The notes beneath the pieces were generated by a model. That model saw only the letters and a program-made list of their open reading frames with translations. It ran no database searches and was not told the origin of the DNA. DNA of 64,000 bases from assembly GCF_900101125.1 (NCBI RefSeq), contig NZ_FNFL01000003.1, positions 310,001-374,000 on the forward strand. Reading direction: 5' to 3'. Every line of letters starts with the position of its first letter. Within the stretch, counting starts at the first letter, position 1. Made by a program: the position numbers and the translations under genes. Source of the DNA: Sediminibacillus albus. GTDB lineage: Bacteria > Bacillota > Bacilli > Bacillales > Amphibacillaceae. Positions 1-10,721 of the stretch are shown piece by piece.

Positions 1-172
1 CAAACTGCTCTACCATATTTTCTCCGTCGCGGACCCATCTTTCCGAAGACTTTGTAGGCATGGCAATTCCTACTGTTTTGTCCCCTTCACCTTCGCCTCC
101 TGCCGTACCGCTGCTTCCGCAAGCAGTTAAAATAAATACCAGGACAAGTGCAGCAAAAAATAGTTTCTTCAT
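1..172 (-). CDS. ChvE-like sugar-binding lipoprotein of an ABC transporter (partial, N-terminus only)
   Basis: Only the first 57 codons are in the window; the gene runs off the left edge. The protein starts with a lipoprotein signal peptide (MKKLFFAALVLVFILTAC, lipobox LTAC with the acylated Cys at residue 18). A Gly/Glu-rich linker follows, then VGIAMPTKSSERW, which is typical of the start of the mature ChvE/XylF-type sugar-binding proteins (CUT2 family; arabinose, xylose, galactose). An AGAGGGGGA ribosome binding site precedes the ATG. Upstream lie a sigma-A promoter, a cre-like site and an AraR-type operator, so it probably belongs to the arabinose regulon as a second monosaccharide uptake system beside AraNPQ. 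The substrate is inferred from context. Confidence 0.8.
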   Translation of the reverse strand, partial: MKKLFFAALVLVFILTACGSSGTAGGEGEGDKTVGIAMPTKSSERWVRDGENMVEQF

Positions 173-278
173 TCTTAATCCCCCTCTTTTTTCCTTTTAG
201 CGAGGTTACCCGCCAGCAAATATAACGCTTACAAAAGTATAATGGTAGACTTACCCACCACCTTGCAAAACTAACAAC

Positions 279-294
279 AACTTGTACGTACATA
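279..294. promoter_or_regulatory. AraR operator at the ChvE-like promoter
   Basis: ACTTGTACGTACAT matches the palindromic core shared by the other operators in this locus. It lies just downstream of the -10 box of the ChvE-like gene, a repressing position. Confidence 0.7.
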
Positions 295-295
295 A

Positions 296-324
296 ATTAT
301 AAAATAAGCGCTTTCAATATGCAA
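296..324 (-). promoter_or_regulatory. Sigma-A promoter of the ChvE-like gene with cre site in the spacer
   Basis: On the minus strand a TTGCAT -35 box (319-324) and a TATAAT -10 box (296-301) are separated by exactly 17 bases. A cre-like sequence, TGAAAGCGCTTATT (303-316), fills the spacer, which would allow CcpA repression by glucose. An AraR-type operator lies directly downstream at 281-292, over the expected transcription start. Confidence 0.7.
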
Positions 325-385
325 CAAATTATTGGCTTAATTTTCAAATAACGACAAAAAACCTTAATTTAGAGGAGTTTTTACA

Positions 386-463
386 ATGAATACAACAAAA
401 AATACGAATAAGTTGTACGTACTTGTAAACTCATTCGCATCTACTTGCCTATTATTCTACTAA
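386..463 (+). CDS. Possible 25-residue small ORF (doubtful)
   Basis: An ATG at 386 is preceded by a good GAGGAG ribosome binding site 8 bases upstream and opens 25 codons (MNTTKNTNKLYVLVNSFAST, then CLLFY) before TAA. It runs opposite to all neighbouring genes and contains an AraR-type operator. No family is recognised. It may be a leader peptide, a decayed gene end or chance; only the ribosome binding site supports translation. Confidence 0.25.
   Translation: MNTTKNTNKLYVLVNSFASTCLLFY
411..426. promoter_or_regulatory. Second AraR-type operator upstream of the ChvE-like gene
   Basis: AGTTGTACGTACTTGT, with its centre about 131 bp from the operator at 281-292. A distal operator could support DNA looping by AraR, or could serve an unrecognised plus-strand transcript. 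It falls inside a 25-codon open frame (386-463). Confidence 0.55.
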
Positions 464-533
464 CCGAATAGTTTTGGTCCCTCGTCAGGAAAGGCTTCCT
501 TACTGCCCGTTTCTTAGAAAAAATGATTGCGTC

Positions 534-1739
534 TTAAATGGACCCGTCACTTGAATGATACACGAGCGGTGATCGCTTTAATTTATTGATCAAAAACAAT
601 CCTGTACACCTGTTACGTAACTGATAAGCCTCGTTTAAGCTTGCCTGTATGAAGGAATCGGGGAGACCAAGCTCTTCGACAGATGCCGGACCCCCGGCTG
701 TTTTCAAAAAATTTTGTAATTGATCCGGCTCCGGCAGCTCCTCTATCGCGGCCTTTATTTCCGGCCAATGTTCATTTAATTGCTGCTTATATGGTGAATT
801 TCCCGGAATAGTGTCAATGCTCCATTGCTGTGCCCATCGTTTATACATATCAGTAACAATGACGGCCGCTACTCCTACCTTTGCTCCATGAAGCAATTGT
901 TTTGCATCTCTTTTCAATAAATTGATTTCCCAGTGGTGGGACAGATGGTGCTCCCCTCCCGAGGCGGGCCTTGAGTGATTGAGCACTTGCATCACCAATC
1001 CTGATTCAAGCAGGGAATGAATCAGAACAGTTAAGCCCTTTTCCTCTCCTTTACCTATTTGTTCAAGGTTGGCCATGCACTTCTCCAATGATTGTCTGGT
1101 CAACTCGGCCGCCAATGGATGATAGGGTTCACCGCCAATTAAGCTGGAAATCTTCCAATCTAACAGCGATGTATATTTTCCTAATATGTCGCCTGTTCCA
1201 GCCGCATTAAGCTCCTTAGGCGCCTTCATTAAAATTCGTATATCAGCAAACACAGCAATCGGAGCAGTAGTTTGAATGGTTTTTTTTATCCCTTTGAGAA
1301 TCAAGGGGGCGCCCTTTGAAGTAAAGCCATCTACTGAAGCTGCCGTTGGCACAGAAATAAACGGCTTATTCATTTTACAGCTGACAAACCGGACAATGTC
1401 ATGAATAGTTCCTGTTCCGACAGCCAGGATAGCGTCGGTTTCCTCCGTAGTCCCGACCATTACCTCAATGATTGTTTCTTCATCTGCAAGTACCTGTCCA
1501 TGTTTGTTTGCCGGCAATAGCACCACATTGGCTTCAATCGCTTCTTGTTGGAGCACCGCCGCTAACTCACTCCCAGCAGCCTCCATTGTATTACTGTCTG
1601 CTGTCAGTACAATGCGGTTAAAGCCAAGAGATTTTAAATAAGCAGGGATGGAGTAAATGGAGTCTTTCTTTACTTCGGTCAGCGGCAATTCTACGTTACT
1701 ATCCTTCACTTGTTTCACTAATTGTTTTATCTCATTCAA
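534..1739 (-). CDS. araM: Sn-glycerol-1-phosphate dehydrogenase AraM
   Basis: The product is a metal-dependent, NAD(P)H-using dehydrogenase that reduces dihydroxyacetone phosphate to sn-glycerol 1-phosphate, as known for Bacillus AraM. The sequence shows the family cofactor loop AVGTGTIHDIVRF, the DGFTS segment and the metal-ligand region SGGEHHLSHHWE followed by LLHGAKVG. The frame is open further upstream, but I chose a TTG start at 1739: it has AAAAGGGAG about 10 bases before it and gives 401 residues, close to the usual length of about 394. It is the last gene of the araN-abfA-araPQ unit, the position it also has in Bacillus subtilis. Its role in arabinose use is unclear. Confidence 0.9.
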   Translation of the reverse strand: MNEIKQLVKQVKDSNVELPLTEVKKDSIYSIPAYLKSLGFNRIVLTADSNTMEAAGSELAAVLQQEAIEANVVLLPANKHGQVLADEETIIEVMVGTTEETDAILAVGTGTIHDIVRFVSCKMNKPFISVPTAASVDGFTSKGAPLILKGIKKTIQTTAPIAVFADIRILMKAPKELNAAGTGDILGKYTSLLDWKISSLIGGEPYHPLAAELTRQSLEKCMANLEQIGKGEEKGLTVLIHSLLESGLVMQVLNHSRPASGGEHHLSHHWEINLLKRDAKQLLHGAKVGVAAVIVTDMYKRWAQQWSIDTIPGNSPYKQQLNEHWPEIKAAIEELPEPDQLQNFLKTAGGPASVEELGLPDSFIQASLNEAYQLRNRCTGLFLINKLKRSPLVYHSSDGSI

Positions 1740-1791
1740 GCTGCATACACTCCCTTTTATTACTATAAAAGTTCCCTGGCAAACCTCACTA

Positions 1792-3273
1792 CTAATCCCT
1801 GATTGATAAAACGACAACCGATTTGGCTGGCAAATGGATCTTCAAGCTGTTGCCATCCTTTGTAAAATCTTCAAAGGCAGCCGGCTTTACCAGGTCTGGC
1901 TCTTCAAACGTGTTTCGGGCATTGATGGTATCCGCTGTTAAAACCCGCCCCTGTACCTTTGCGGGCTGACCGCCCCGCAAATCAACGGTTACATCTGCAT
2001 CCTGAGAGTAATCCATATTACATAAGCTGACATGGACATGCCCCTGGTGATTTTTTGAAGCGGATACGTTTATCCGCGGAAAAGCCTCTTCGCCGCAGTT
2101 CAGCGCTTCCACAGAAGCATCTACAAGCAGCCTGGCTGCTCCTTGATGAACTTTGAACATTTCAAACACGTGATACGTAGGAGTTAGCAGCATACTATCA
2201 CCATCTGTCAATATCATGGCCTGCAGGACATTGATTGTTTGGGCAATATTAGCCATTTGGACGCGATCCGAGTGATTATTAAATATATTTAAACTGACAC
2301 CAGCCACAAGCGCATCTCTTATCGTGTTCTGTTGATAAAGAAAGCCTGGGTTCGTGCCCGGCTCGACATCGAACCATGTCCCCCATTCATCAATGATCAT
2401 TCCCACCCGCTTTTCCGGATCATACCGATCCATTATCACGGCATGCTTGCTAATCAATTCATCGATATGAAGCGCCTTTTTCATGGTTACTTGCCATTCA
2501 TCACCGGTAAAATCTACAGCAGATCCTTTACCTAGCCAAAAGTCGCCTGGTATTGTGTAATAATGAAGGCTCAAACCATCCATTAAAGAGCCCGCCTCTC
2601 TCATCATTACTTCTGTCCAACGATAGTCATCAACGTTAGCACCGCCTGCTATCTTGTATATGTTGTTATCTCCGTAATTTTTCACAAACGTTTGATAACG
2701 CCGGTACAAATCTGCATAATATTCCGGACGCATATTCCCGCCGCAGCCCCAACTCTCATTTCCTACCCCAAAATAATTCAGCTTCCAAGGATCCTTTTTT
2801 CCATTTTCCGCCCGCCAATTGGCCATAGGTGATTCCCCATTAAAGGTGATATATTCCACCCATTCTGACATTTCCTGGACAGTGCCGCTTCCAACATTTC
2901 CGCATATGTATGGTTCGGCACCTAGCAACTCACACAAAAGCATAAACTCATGCGTACCAAAATGATTGTTTTCTACTACACCGCCCCAATGGGTATTTAC
3001 CATACGCTTGCGGTCTTCTCTAGGACCTACGCCGTCTTTCCAATGATATTCATCGGCGAAACACCCGCCCGGCCATCTAAGCACCGGAATATCGAGCTTT
3101 TTCAGTGCTTCCAGTACATCATTTCTAATCCCTTTTGTATTAGCAATGGCGGAATCTTCTCCTACCCAAATGCCTTCATAAATACCCCTTCCCAAATGTT
3201 CAGCAAAGTGTCCGTATATATTTTTATTAATGGTTGCCTGTTCGACGTCCATATTTATGATCACTTTATTCAT
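1792..3273 (-). CDS. Alpha-L-arabinofuranosidase, GH51 (second copy in the locus)
   Basis: This is an intracellular glycoside hydrolase releasing L-arabinose from arabino-oligosaccharides. Within a 493-residue GH51 protein, the acid/base Glu is at about residue 173 ([11 protein letters not shown]) and the nucleophile Glu at about 296 (IIDEWGTW). The substrate-pocket motif [14 protein letters not shown] is also present. The ATG at 3273 has GGAAG 8 bases upstream; an in-frame GTG three codons earlier sits on the ribosome binding site and is less likely. It diverges strongly from the other GH51 at 5980-7494 and resembles the Abf2 type, so the two may differ in linkage preference. No signal peptide is seen, so it acts after uptake by AraNPQ. 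Confidence 0.92.
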   Translation of the reverse strand: MNKVIINMDVEQATINKNIYGHFAEHLGRGIYEGIWVGEDSAIANTKGIRNDVLEALKKLDIPVLRWPGGCFADEYHWKDGVGPREDRKRMVNTHWGGVVENNHFGTHEFMLLCELLGAEPYICGNVGSGTVQEMSEWVEYITFNGESPMANWRAENGKKDPWKLNYFGVGNESWGCGGNMRPEYYADLYRRYQTFVKNYGDNNIYKIAGGANVDDYRWTEVMMREAGSLMDGLSLHYYTIPGDFWLGKGSAVDFTGDEWQVTMKKALHIDELISKHAVIMDRYDPEKRVGMIIDEWGTWFDVEPGTNPGFLYQQNTIRDALVAGVSLNIFNNHSDRVQMANIAQTINVLQAMILTDGDSMLLTPTYHVFEMFKVHQGAARLLVDASVEALNCGEEAFPRINVSASKNHQGHVHVSLCNMDYSQDADVTVDLRGGQPAKVQGRVLTADTINARNTFEEPDLVKPAAFEDFTKDGNSLKIHLPAKSVVVLSIRD

Positions 3274-3394
3274 TTGCACCACTTCCTTTCCACTGTATCC
3301 TGGTTTCCCGCCACCCTCACTATGCTATTAAGCGCTAATTCACCGTTCATTGTTCCTGCAAACGGGCCATAACCCACCGGGTATATACAGCAGA

Positions 3395-4015
3395 TTACGA
3401 CATTCTATGGTCTACCTTGGCAAAAATCTGCAATGCAAACCACATCCAACAAACAGCTGTCAGGCTTACCGTAAAAAATGGAATAATTCCCGGGAATTCT
3501 AATGAAAAATAGATGATGGCACATAGAATTAGCCCGCTGGTAAGCGTGTAATGGATTTTAACAAATCCTATGATAAATGCATTCTTTAAATGTTGAAGAC
3601 ATGTTCCTTTATAGTGGGCCAGCAATGGAAAACACCATATTAATGTAATCGCATAAAAAAATAATAGTACATAAAAAGCAAAGGGGACGACTATCGATAG
3701 TTCCCCTTCTGCACCACTGATAATTCGGAAATTCAAATAAAGTACGCCGCCTAAAATAGAGATAATCCACCCGATTATATTGGCAGGAATAAAGTCCTGC
3801 CAATATATTTTTTTGAAAGTCTTCCAGATGGAAACCTCATAATCTCCCATCAGCCATTTCCTGGTGATACCGAAAACTGCTGCGGTAGCAGGAAAAATAC
3901 CAAATATAAGCAGACCGGCTAGAGAATAACATATCCATAAGAGATTAACGACAACTAGTCTTGTTATCCAATGAAGAATGACATCAAGCGTGGAAATGAC
4001 TCCTCTTCCATTCAT
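3395..4015 (-). CDS. DUF624 (YesL-like) membrane protein
   Basis: A 206-residue protein with about five hydrophobic segments and a short N-terminus, beginning MNGRGVISTLDVILHW. It matches the DUF624/YesL family, which is repeatedly found beside CUT1 sugar ABC transporters for plant polysaccharide fragments. The function is not established. Here it lies between araQ and the second GH51, in the same direction and with short gaps, so it is probably cotranscribed. AGGTGG precedes the ATG. An accessory role in transporter assembly or sugar uptake is inference only. Confidence 0.8.
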   Translation of the reverse strand: MNGRGVISTLDVILHWITRLVVVNLLWICYSLAGLLIFGIFPATAAVFGITRKWLMGDYEVSIWKTFKKIYWQDFIPANIIGWIISILGGVLYLNFRIISGAEGELSIVVPFAFYVLLFFYAITLIWCFPLLAHYKGTCLQHLKNAFIIGFVKIHYTLTSGLILCAIIYFSLEFPGIIPFFTVSLTAVCWMWFALQIFAKVDHRMS

Positions 4016-4039
4016 GGTTAATGACCACCTTTTGGTTAT

Positions 4040-4888
4040 TTACCCTTTCACTCCGCCAACGGTAAGACCCTCCACAAAGTAGCGCTGGAAAAAAATAAAC
4101 AATATCAGAATCGGCACAACTGTCATAACAGAACCGGCAATCAGAATATCATAATTATTCCCGTACGGTGTCAGTAGTGTGGCTAAACCGAGCGGCAGCG
4201 TAAACATATCATTTGATCTTAAAACAATTAAGGGCCATAAAAAGTTATTCCAGCTGCCCAGACCTTGTAAAATCCCCATAGCTGCGAAGGATGGAAGCAT
4301 GAGCGGCATCATGATTCTGAAAAATATTCCATACTCTGTTGCTCCATCTATTCTTGCGGAGTCCATTAACTCCTTCGGCAGCCCGAGTGCATATTGCCTG
4401 AAAAAGAAGACCGCGATTGGAGCAACCACCATTGGCAATATGACAGCTGTATAAGTATTTATTAACTTAGTGCTGATCATTAATTGATAAAGCGGCAGCA
4501 TTAATATTTCAAAAGGTACCATTAATATAAACAAGACCAGGATGAAAAAGAAGTTTCTTCCTTTGAAGTCATAGACCGCTAATGCATAACCAACCATAGA
4601 GGAGAAGAAAAGCGATAATACAATGGTGACAGCAGAAATCACCAGACTATTTCCATACCACTGCCAGTAATCGGCAGCTTGCGTGAATATAAACTGATAG
4701 TTATTTATATTTAATGTATTTAAATCAAATGTTAAACTGATGCCATCTCTCATAAGAATGGAAGAAGGCCTGAAAGAGGATATCAGCAAGCTAATGATGG
4801 GAAATAAGGCAATGAAAGATATCACAAAAAAACTAATGTTAACTATCCACTTTAGCATTCTGTTATTACGTTTATTATTATTTTTCAT
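4040..4888 (-). CDS. araQ: Arabino-oligosaccharide ABC transporter permease AraQ
   Basis: A CUT1-type inner-membrane permease of 282 residues with six predicted membrane segments. The cytoplasmic EAA loop that docks the ATPase is visible as ELMDSARIDGATEYGIFFRI (about residue 175 onward). It pairs with AraP and the binding protein AraN. The ATG follows directly on the stop codon of araP, so translation is probably coupled; AGGAG lies 8 bases upstream. No ATP-binding subunit is encoded nearby, which is usual for Bacillus CUT1 systems that share MsmX. Confidence 0.9.
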   Translation of the reverse strand: MKNNNKRNNRMLKWIVNISFFVISFIALFPIISLLISSFRPSSILMRDGISLTFDLNTLNINNYQFIFTQAADYWQWYGNSLVISAVTIVLSLFFSSMVGYALAVYDFKGRNFFFILVLFILMVPFEILMLPLYQLMISTKLINTYTAVILPMVVAPIAVFFFRQYALGLPKELMDSARIDGATEYGIFFRIMMPLMLPSFAAMGILQGLGSWNNFLWPLIVLRSNDMFTLPLGLATLLTPYGNNYDILIAGSVMTVVPILILFIFFQRYFVEGLTVGGVKG

Positions 4889-5893
4889 CTACTCATCTCC
4901 TTTTTTGAAAGCTCCAGTGAGAATAAGCTGGATAAAACTAATAACAAAGATAATTAACATCAGAATCACACCTATAGCTGCTCCAAACCCCATGTTATTT
5001 TGCTGGATCCCTTGTTGATAAAGGTAACCGACAATAGTTAATCCGATATTGCCTGGTGAACCGGCTTCCCAGAATACAAAGCTTTCTTCAAACATACGAA
5101 ACCCGTTAATGATCGTTATAGTGGTAACAAAAATGGTCACCGGCTTTAAAAAGGGCAGAGTTACAAACCGAAACTTTTGCACAGCCGTAGCGCCATCTAT
5201 ATCGGCTGCTTCGTATAACTCCTTAGGCACATTTTGCAGGGCAGCAAGGAAATATAAAATATTCACACCCATCCAGCGCCAGGAAGTTAGCAAAACTAGT
5301 AAAAACATGGCAGACCAGCTTTCATATCTCCAATCAACGGAGCCAATACCCAGCCAGCCAAGAAATTGGTTAGCGGCTGCTGTATCGGTTTCTCCGAACA
5401 TTAATCGAAAGACCATCCCGGATACAATAATAGAAGCTAATGCCGGAACAAATAAGGAAGCTCTGAAAAATGTTTTAAATTTTACTAGACTTGAATTGAG
5501 AAATGCTGATAGCAAAATCGGGACTGCTACCAAAATTGCGACGGTCATCACAACGTAAACCGTCGTATTAAATAAGGCCCGGTAGAATGTTGGGTTAGGA
5601 ATTCTTGCATAATTTTCTAATCCGATAAACGTTACCTGACCAGGCAATATACTCTGAAAACTCATGATGATAGCCTGAATAGCTGGGTAAAGCGATAGAA
5701 TTAAAAAGGAAATCAAAAAGGGAGCTACAAATATATATGGAGCTACTTTTTTAGAATTTAAAAACTTAAAAAACTTGTTTGGGCCTTTTTGGGCAGAGTT
5801 GGGACGTTCAGGCCCCCGTTTGCGAAGTTTGAAATTATCCGATCCGTTCACAGGCTCTATAGTTTTTTTCGCATTTGCAGAGGATGGCGACAT
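4889..5893 (-). CDS. araP: Arabino-oligosaccharide ABC transporter permease AraP
   Basis: A 334-residue CUT1 permease of the MalF type. It has a charged cytoplasmic N-terminus of about 55 residues, six membrane segments and an EAA loop, ELYEAADIDGATAVQKFRFV (near residue 225). It forms the heterodimeric channel with AraQ. AAGGAGAG lies about 6 bases before the ATG. The gene abuts araQ with no gap and follows abfA by about 85 bases. Confidence 0.9.
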   Translation of the reverse strand: MSPSSANAKKTIEPVNGSDNFKLRKRGPERPNSAQKGPNKFFKFLNSKKVAPYIFVAPFLISFLILSLYPAIQAIIMSFQSILPGQVTFIGLENYARIPNPTFYRALFNTTVYVVMTVAILVAVPILLSAFLNSSLVKFKTFFRASLFVPALASIIVSGMVFRLMFGETDTAAANQFLGWLGIGSVDWRYESWSAMFLLVLLTSWRWMGVNILYFLAALQNVPKELYEAADIDGATAVQKFRFVTLPFLKPVTIFVTTITIINGFRMFEESFVFWEAGSPGNIGLTIVGYLYQQGIQQNNMGFGAAIGVILMLIIFVISFIQLILTGAFKKGDE

Positions 5894-5979
5894 AGAAAAC
5901 TCTCCTTAGGAAATACTTTTATTCACAGACTTTTTCGATTGTAAATGCAGCTTATCAAGCGACTTCCACAAGGTATCCC

Positions 5980-7633
<1,654 letters not shown>

Positions 7634-7641
7634 ATTATTGG

Positions 7642-8970
7642 TTATTGGCTTTCCACTGCTTCTTGAGCTTTTTTCAGTGCCTCTTCTGGCGTTTGTGACT
7701 GTTGCCTAAGCACACTATCAAATACATTCGTGTTTATTTCTGTTGCCACGGCAGGAGTCCGGGGGGTTATATTGACAGCATTGATTTCTTCTCTAACCCC
7801 AAGCAACGTATCGAAGATTTCATTACTGAAATATTGGTAATACTTGTTATCCTCTAATAGTGCAGGATCCTCCCAAACCGTCCAACGAGGCGGGTCAAAA
7901 CCTAGTACTTCCCATAGGGCGATGTTAGCCTCTTCAGTGAGCTTTGCATACGCTAAAAATTCCTTGGCTAACTCGGGGTGCTCGGTTTGGTTGGTGGCAA
8001 CCGTTCCTGTCCCTCCCATACCGGCAGAACGGTTTCCGCCTTCTTCCCAAGCCGGAAGCGGGCGAATTGCCATTTTTCCTGATAACTCGGGCATATAGTC
8101 AAGGAATCGCCCCATATACCACATCGGCATTACTAATGAGGCAGCTCCGCCTTCATTCATGTAGGAATAAAATTCTTCGGCATGAGGCTCTCCGCCTGGC
8201 GTCAACTCGGCAATTTCATGTTCATAAATCATATCCTGCAGAAATTGAAGCGTTTTTATATTTGTTTCATTTGCAATGGTCATGTCGCCCGTTTCATTAG
8301 CAAAGTCGGACCCCTGTTGCGATATCATCGACCAATAGGGGATATAGTCCGCAGTAGGAACAGTAGTCATAACTGCATCCGTGTTGGCAACTACCTGTTT
8401 ACCCGCTTCCACGTAATCATCCCATGTCTTGATTGAATCAATATCAACGCCAGCTTCATCCATGATTTCTTTGTTGTAATACATCACAGTCGCGCCTACA
8501 TGAGTAGGCATGCCATAATATTGGCCGTCCTTAGAATAAACCTCAAATCGAGATGCAATAAAGTCATCGATTACCGGTTCTACATATTCATTCATTGGCA
8601 ACAGTTGTGGCTCGCCTGCCAGATAATTAGGAAACCGGCTGATTTCTATATCGACAATATCCGGAGCTCCTTCCCCTGATTGCAATGCCAGCAGCAAGTT
8701 GTTATGCATCTGATCATATGGAAACGTTTCGGCAGTCAGTTTAATCGGTTTATCGGGATACTCTTCGTTCCAACGCTCTACGGCATCCTTAAAAAAGTCC
8801 ATATGAAGCTCTGTGAATGTCCAATAGCTCAATTCGGTTGCTCCTTCAATATCTTCACCGACAACTTGGGTTTCTTCCGCTCCCTGGGAGCTTGATTCCT
8901 CACTATTACAACCCACTAAAAACAATGCAGCCAGACCAAAGATCATGAACATTAAGTAATTGCTCTTCAT
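7642..8970 (-). CDS. araN: Arabino-oligosaccharide-binding lipoprotein AraN
   Basis: The extracellular solute-binding protein of the AraNPQ importer (CUT1, SBP family 1). It is 442 residues long with a lipoprotein signal, MKSNYLMFMIFGLAALFLVGC; the lipobox Cys is residue 21 and an acidic linker follows. The frame continues upstream to 9024, but only the ATG at 8970 has a ribosome binding site (CAGGGGGAAA) and opens directly with the signal peptide. Its promoter, cre site and AraR operator lie upstream, so it is the first gene of the araN-abfA-araPQ-DUF624-GH51-araM unit. Confidence 0.92.
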   Translation of the reverse strand: MKSNYLMFMIFGLAALFLVGCNSEESSSQGAEETQVVGEDIEGATELSYWTFTELHMDFFKDAVERWNEEYPDKPIKLTAETFPYDQMHNNLLLALQSGEGAPDIVDIEISRFPNYLAGEPQLLPMNEYVEPVIDDFIASRFEVYSKDGQYYGMPTHVGATVMYYNKEIMDEAGVDIDSIKTWDDYVEAGKQVVANTDAVMTTVPTADYIPYWSMISQQGSDFANETGDMTIANETNIKTLQFLQDMIYEHEIAELTPGGEPHAEEFYSYMNEGGAASLVMPMWYMGRFLDYMPELSGKMAIRPLPAWEEGGNRSAGMGGTGTVATNQTEHPELAKEFLAYAKLTEEANIALWEVLGFDPPRWTVWEDPALLEDNKYYQYFSNEIFDTLLGVREEINAVNITPRTPAVATEINTNVFDSVLRQQSQTPEEALKKAQEAVESQ

Positions 8971-9069
8971 TATTTTCCCCCCTGCTCTTAATTGATAAAG
9001 CGCTTCCATTATTTTGTTATGCATATCCCGCTAAATGACACCACCCCCTGAATATTCTTTGGTACGTAA

Positions 9070-9083
9070 AGACAGCGCTTTCA
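9070..9083. promoter_or_regulatory. cre (CcpA) site in the araN leader
   Basis: Read on the minus strand it is TGAAAGCGCTGTCT, close to the cre consensus TGWAANCGNTNWCA with only the last base differing. It lies downstream of the araN promoter, where bound CcpA would block elongation. A second, weaker copy (TGGAAGCGCTTTAT) is at about 8995-9008. Confidence 0.65.
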
Positions 9084-9163
9084 TAAATGAAGAGAAAAAC
9101 AGCTCGCCCCTGCCTTCCATGCCACTTATTAAATGACTTCCAGAAAAACCTCATCTTCCTTAA

Positions 9164-9180
9164 AATTTGTACGTATAAGT
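9164..9180. promoter_or_regulatory. AraR operator of the araN operon
   Basis: AATTTGTACGTATAAGT, with the core TTTGTACGTATAAG identical to that at abfA. It is placed just after the transcription start of the araN promoter. Confidence 0.8.
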
Positions 9181-9192
9181 GATGCTAGTTTG

Positions 9193-9221
9193 ATTATATA
9201 TAAATCTTCCAACTTTTACAA
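9193..9221 (-). promoter_or_regulatory. Sigma-A promoter of the araN operon
   Basis: A TTGTAA -35 box (9216-9221), a 17-base spacer and a perfect TATAAT -10 box (9193-9198) on the minus strand. The AraR operator at 9164-9180 begins about 13 bases downstream of the -10 box. The region 9222-9416 holds nothing else recognisable apart from a weak GC-poor hairpin after araR. Confidence 0.75.
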
Positions 9222-9416
9222 TAACTTTTTCAACAAATAAATCGACGATATTTTAAAACGCTGATTAGATACATACCGCAATTATTTTAAGTGCTGCGAT
9301 TAAACAAAGACACACTCCTTCTCTGTCTCTGCATTCCCCGCAAGAATGAAAAAAAGCCCTTCAAAACAACCGGCACTTTGTCTGCACAAGTTTTCTGAAA
9401 GACTTTCCGTTTCTAA

Positions 9417-10544
9417 CTATGAAGTTATTTCTTTTTCTTTCTTTAACTCTGCTGTAGAGCTGCGAATTATTAAGTCAGGCTCAAACACATAAGTGCTCAT
9501 CTCTTCATTTGCCCTTTTGCTGCCTTTTTTACTTTTAATCAAGTCAACAATCATTTGGCCTGCTTTTTTCCCCATCTCTGTCTTCGGGTGTGAAATAGTC
9601 GTGAGCTTCACTTCGGAAACCTGGGCTAAAAACGAATCATCATAGCCTACGATAGATATATCTTCCGGTACACGCAATTTCTTTTGCCTCAGTACATCCA
9701 GCAGCTTAATAGCCAATTCATCGTTATAACATACAATTGCAGTCGGCAATGAGTTATCTGCAGACAACAGATCCTCCAGAAAGCTGATAGGCTTATCGTC
9801 CTTTTCATCGGTATTATACATGAGTATATTTTTGGGGTTCACAGAAAGCTGATTTCCGCGGTGCGCCTTTAAATACCCTTTCATCCGAAGCGTTCCCTGA
9901 ATATCATCTGTCTTAAACAAGCCTACAATTTCTTTATGGCCCAATCGGATAAGATGATCGGTTTGAAGATATCCGCCTCTTTCATCATCCATAACGAGGC
10001 TGACAGGTTCTAACTCATCATAATAGGCATTAATCATAATATAAGGGATCTTTATGTGTTCAAGGTTTAAAAAGTAATTTAAATTTGGGTTGGAATAGGC
10101 ACTTTTAGTAGGCTCAATAATTATTCCGTCGAATTTTTGTTCTATCATTCGCTCCAACAAAGCCCTCTCGTTTTCATGGTCGTTGTTGGTGCTGAATAAA
10201 CTGACTTGATATCCCTGTTCACTTAGATAGGATTCCGCCCCTCGAATAATGGAAGGAAAGATGTAATCGGATATGTAGGTAGTAATGATTGCTATATTTT
10301 TTTGGGGATTTTTACTTCGATTATCTTCCAAAGACCGGTCTGCACAAAAAGTGCCTGCTCCCTGCTCGCGATACAACCAGCCTTGATTCACCAAGTCGCC
10401 GATTGCTAAACGAACCGTATGGCGGCTGACATTGAATTGCTTCATTAACTCGCTTTCAGAGCTTATTTTTTGGTTTGGCAAAAAAGTGCCATCCATTATT
10501 TTCGTTTTAATGGCTTGTTTTACCATGTTGTGTTTTGTCTCCAT
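9417..10544 (-). CDS. araR: Arabinose operon repressor AraR
   Basis: A 375-residue chimeric regulator. The N-terminus is a GntR-type winged helix (about residues 5-70), including SSESELMKQFNVSRHTVRLA and YREQGAGTFC. The C-terminus is a LacI/GalR-type effector domain (about 80-365) with PTAIVCYNDELAIKLLDVLR and PEDISIVGYDDSFLAQ. AraR of Bacillus binds L-arabinose and releases operators with the core TTGTACG. Several such operators are present in this window, which supports the assignment. It lies between the araDBA and araN units with its own weak operator, suggesting autoregulation. Confidence 0.93.
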   Translation of the reverse strand: METKHNMVKQAIKTKIMDGTFLPNQKISSESELMKQFNVSRHTVRLAIGDLVNQGWLYREQGAGTFCADRSLEDNRSKNPQKNIAIITTYISDYIFPSIIRGAESYLSEQGYQVSLFSTNNDHENERALLERMIEQKFDGIIIEPTKSAYSNPNLNYFLNLEHIKIPYIMINAYYDELEPVSLVMDDERGGYLQTDHLIRLGHKEIVGLFKTDDIQGTLRMKGYLKAHRGNQLSVNPKNILMYNTDEKDDKPISFLEDLLSADNSLPTAIVCYNDELAIKLLDVLRQKKLRVPEDISIVGYDDSFLAQVSEVKLTTISHPKTEMGKKAGQMIVDLIKSKKGSKRANEEMSTYVFEPDLIIRSSTAELKKEKEITS

Positions 10545-10578
10545 GTGAACACCTCTGTTATTCTAAATATCCTGGTTA

Positions 10579-10610
10579 AGTTATTCGTATAAGTAATCCT
10601 TGCCAGTATA
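10579..10610 (-). promoter_or_regulatory. araR promoter with degenerate AraR operator
   Basis: An extended -10 box, TGGTATACT (-10 hexamer at 10605-10610), reads toward araR without a good -35. An imperfect AraR box, GTTATTCGTATAAGTA, follows at 10580-10595. Weak autorepression would fit. Confidence 0.5.
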
Positions 10611-10664
10611 CCACCTCTCAACCAGCAAGGCTATGCTCTCAAATTAAATATTCTTTTTTAAGGC

Positions 10665-10702
10665 AAAAAAAAAGCAGAGAATAGATGAACAGTACTCTCT
10701 GC
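10665..10702 (-). terminator. Terminator of the araDBA operon
   Basis: On the minus strand GCAGAGA pairs with TCTCTGC around a 15-base loop, followed by at least eight T residues. It lies directly after araA and separates araDBA from araR. Confidence 0.85.
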
Positions 10703-10721
10703 CTCGAATCCTTATTTTAAG

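Noticed and set aside
5049-5558. 169-codon plus-strand frame opposite araP
   Set aside because: It is antisense to a complete permease gene, has no ribosome binding site, and its composition is that of a reverse reading of membrane codons.
9349-9380. Possible terminator after araR
   Set aside because: The AAG..CC / GG..CTT stem is short with asymmetric bulges; not strong enough to list as a feature.
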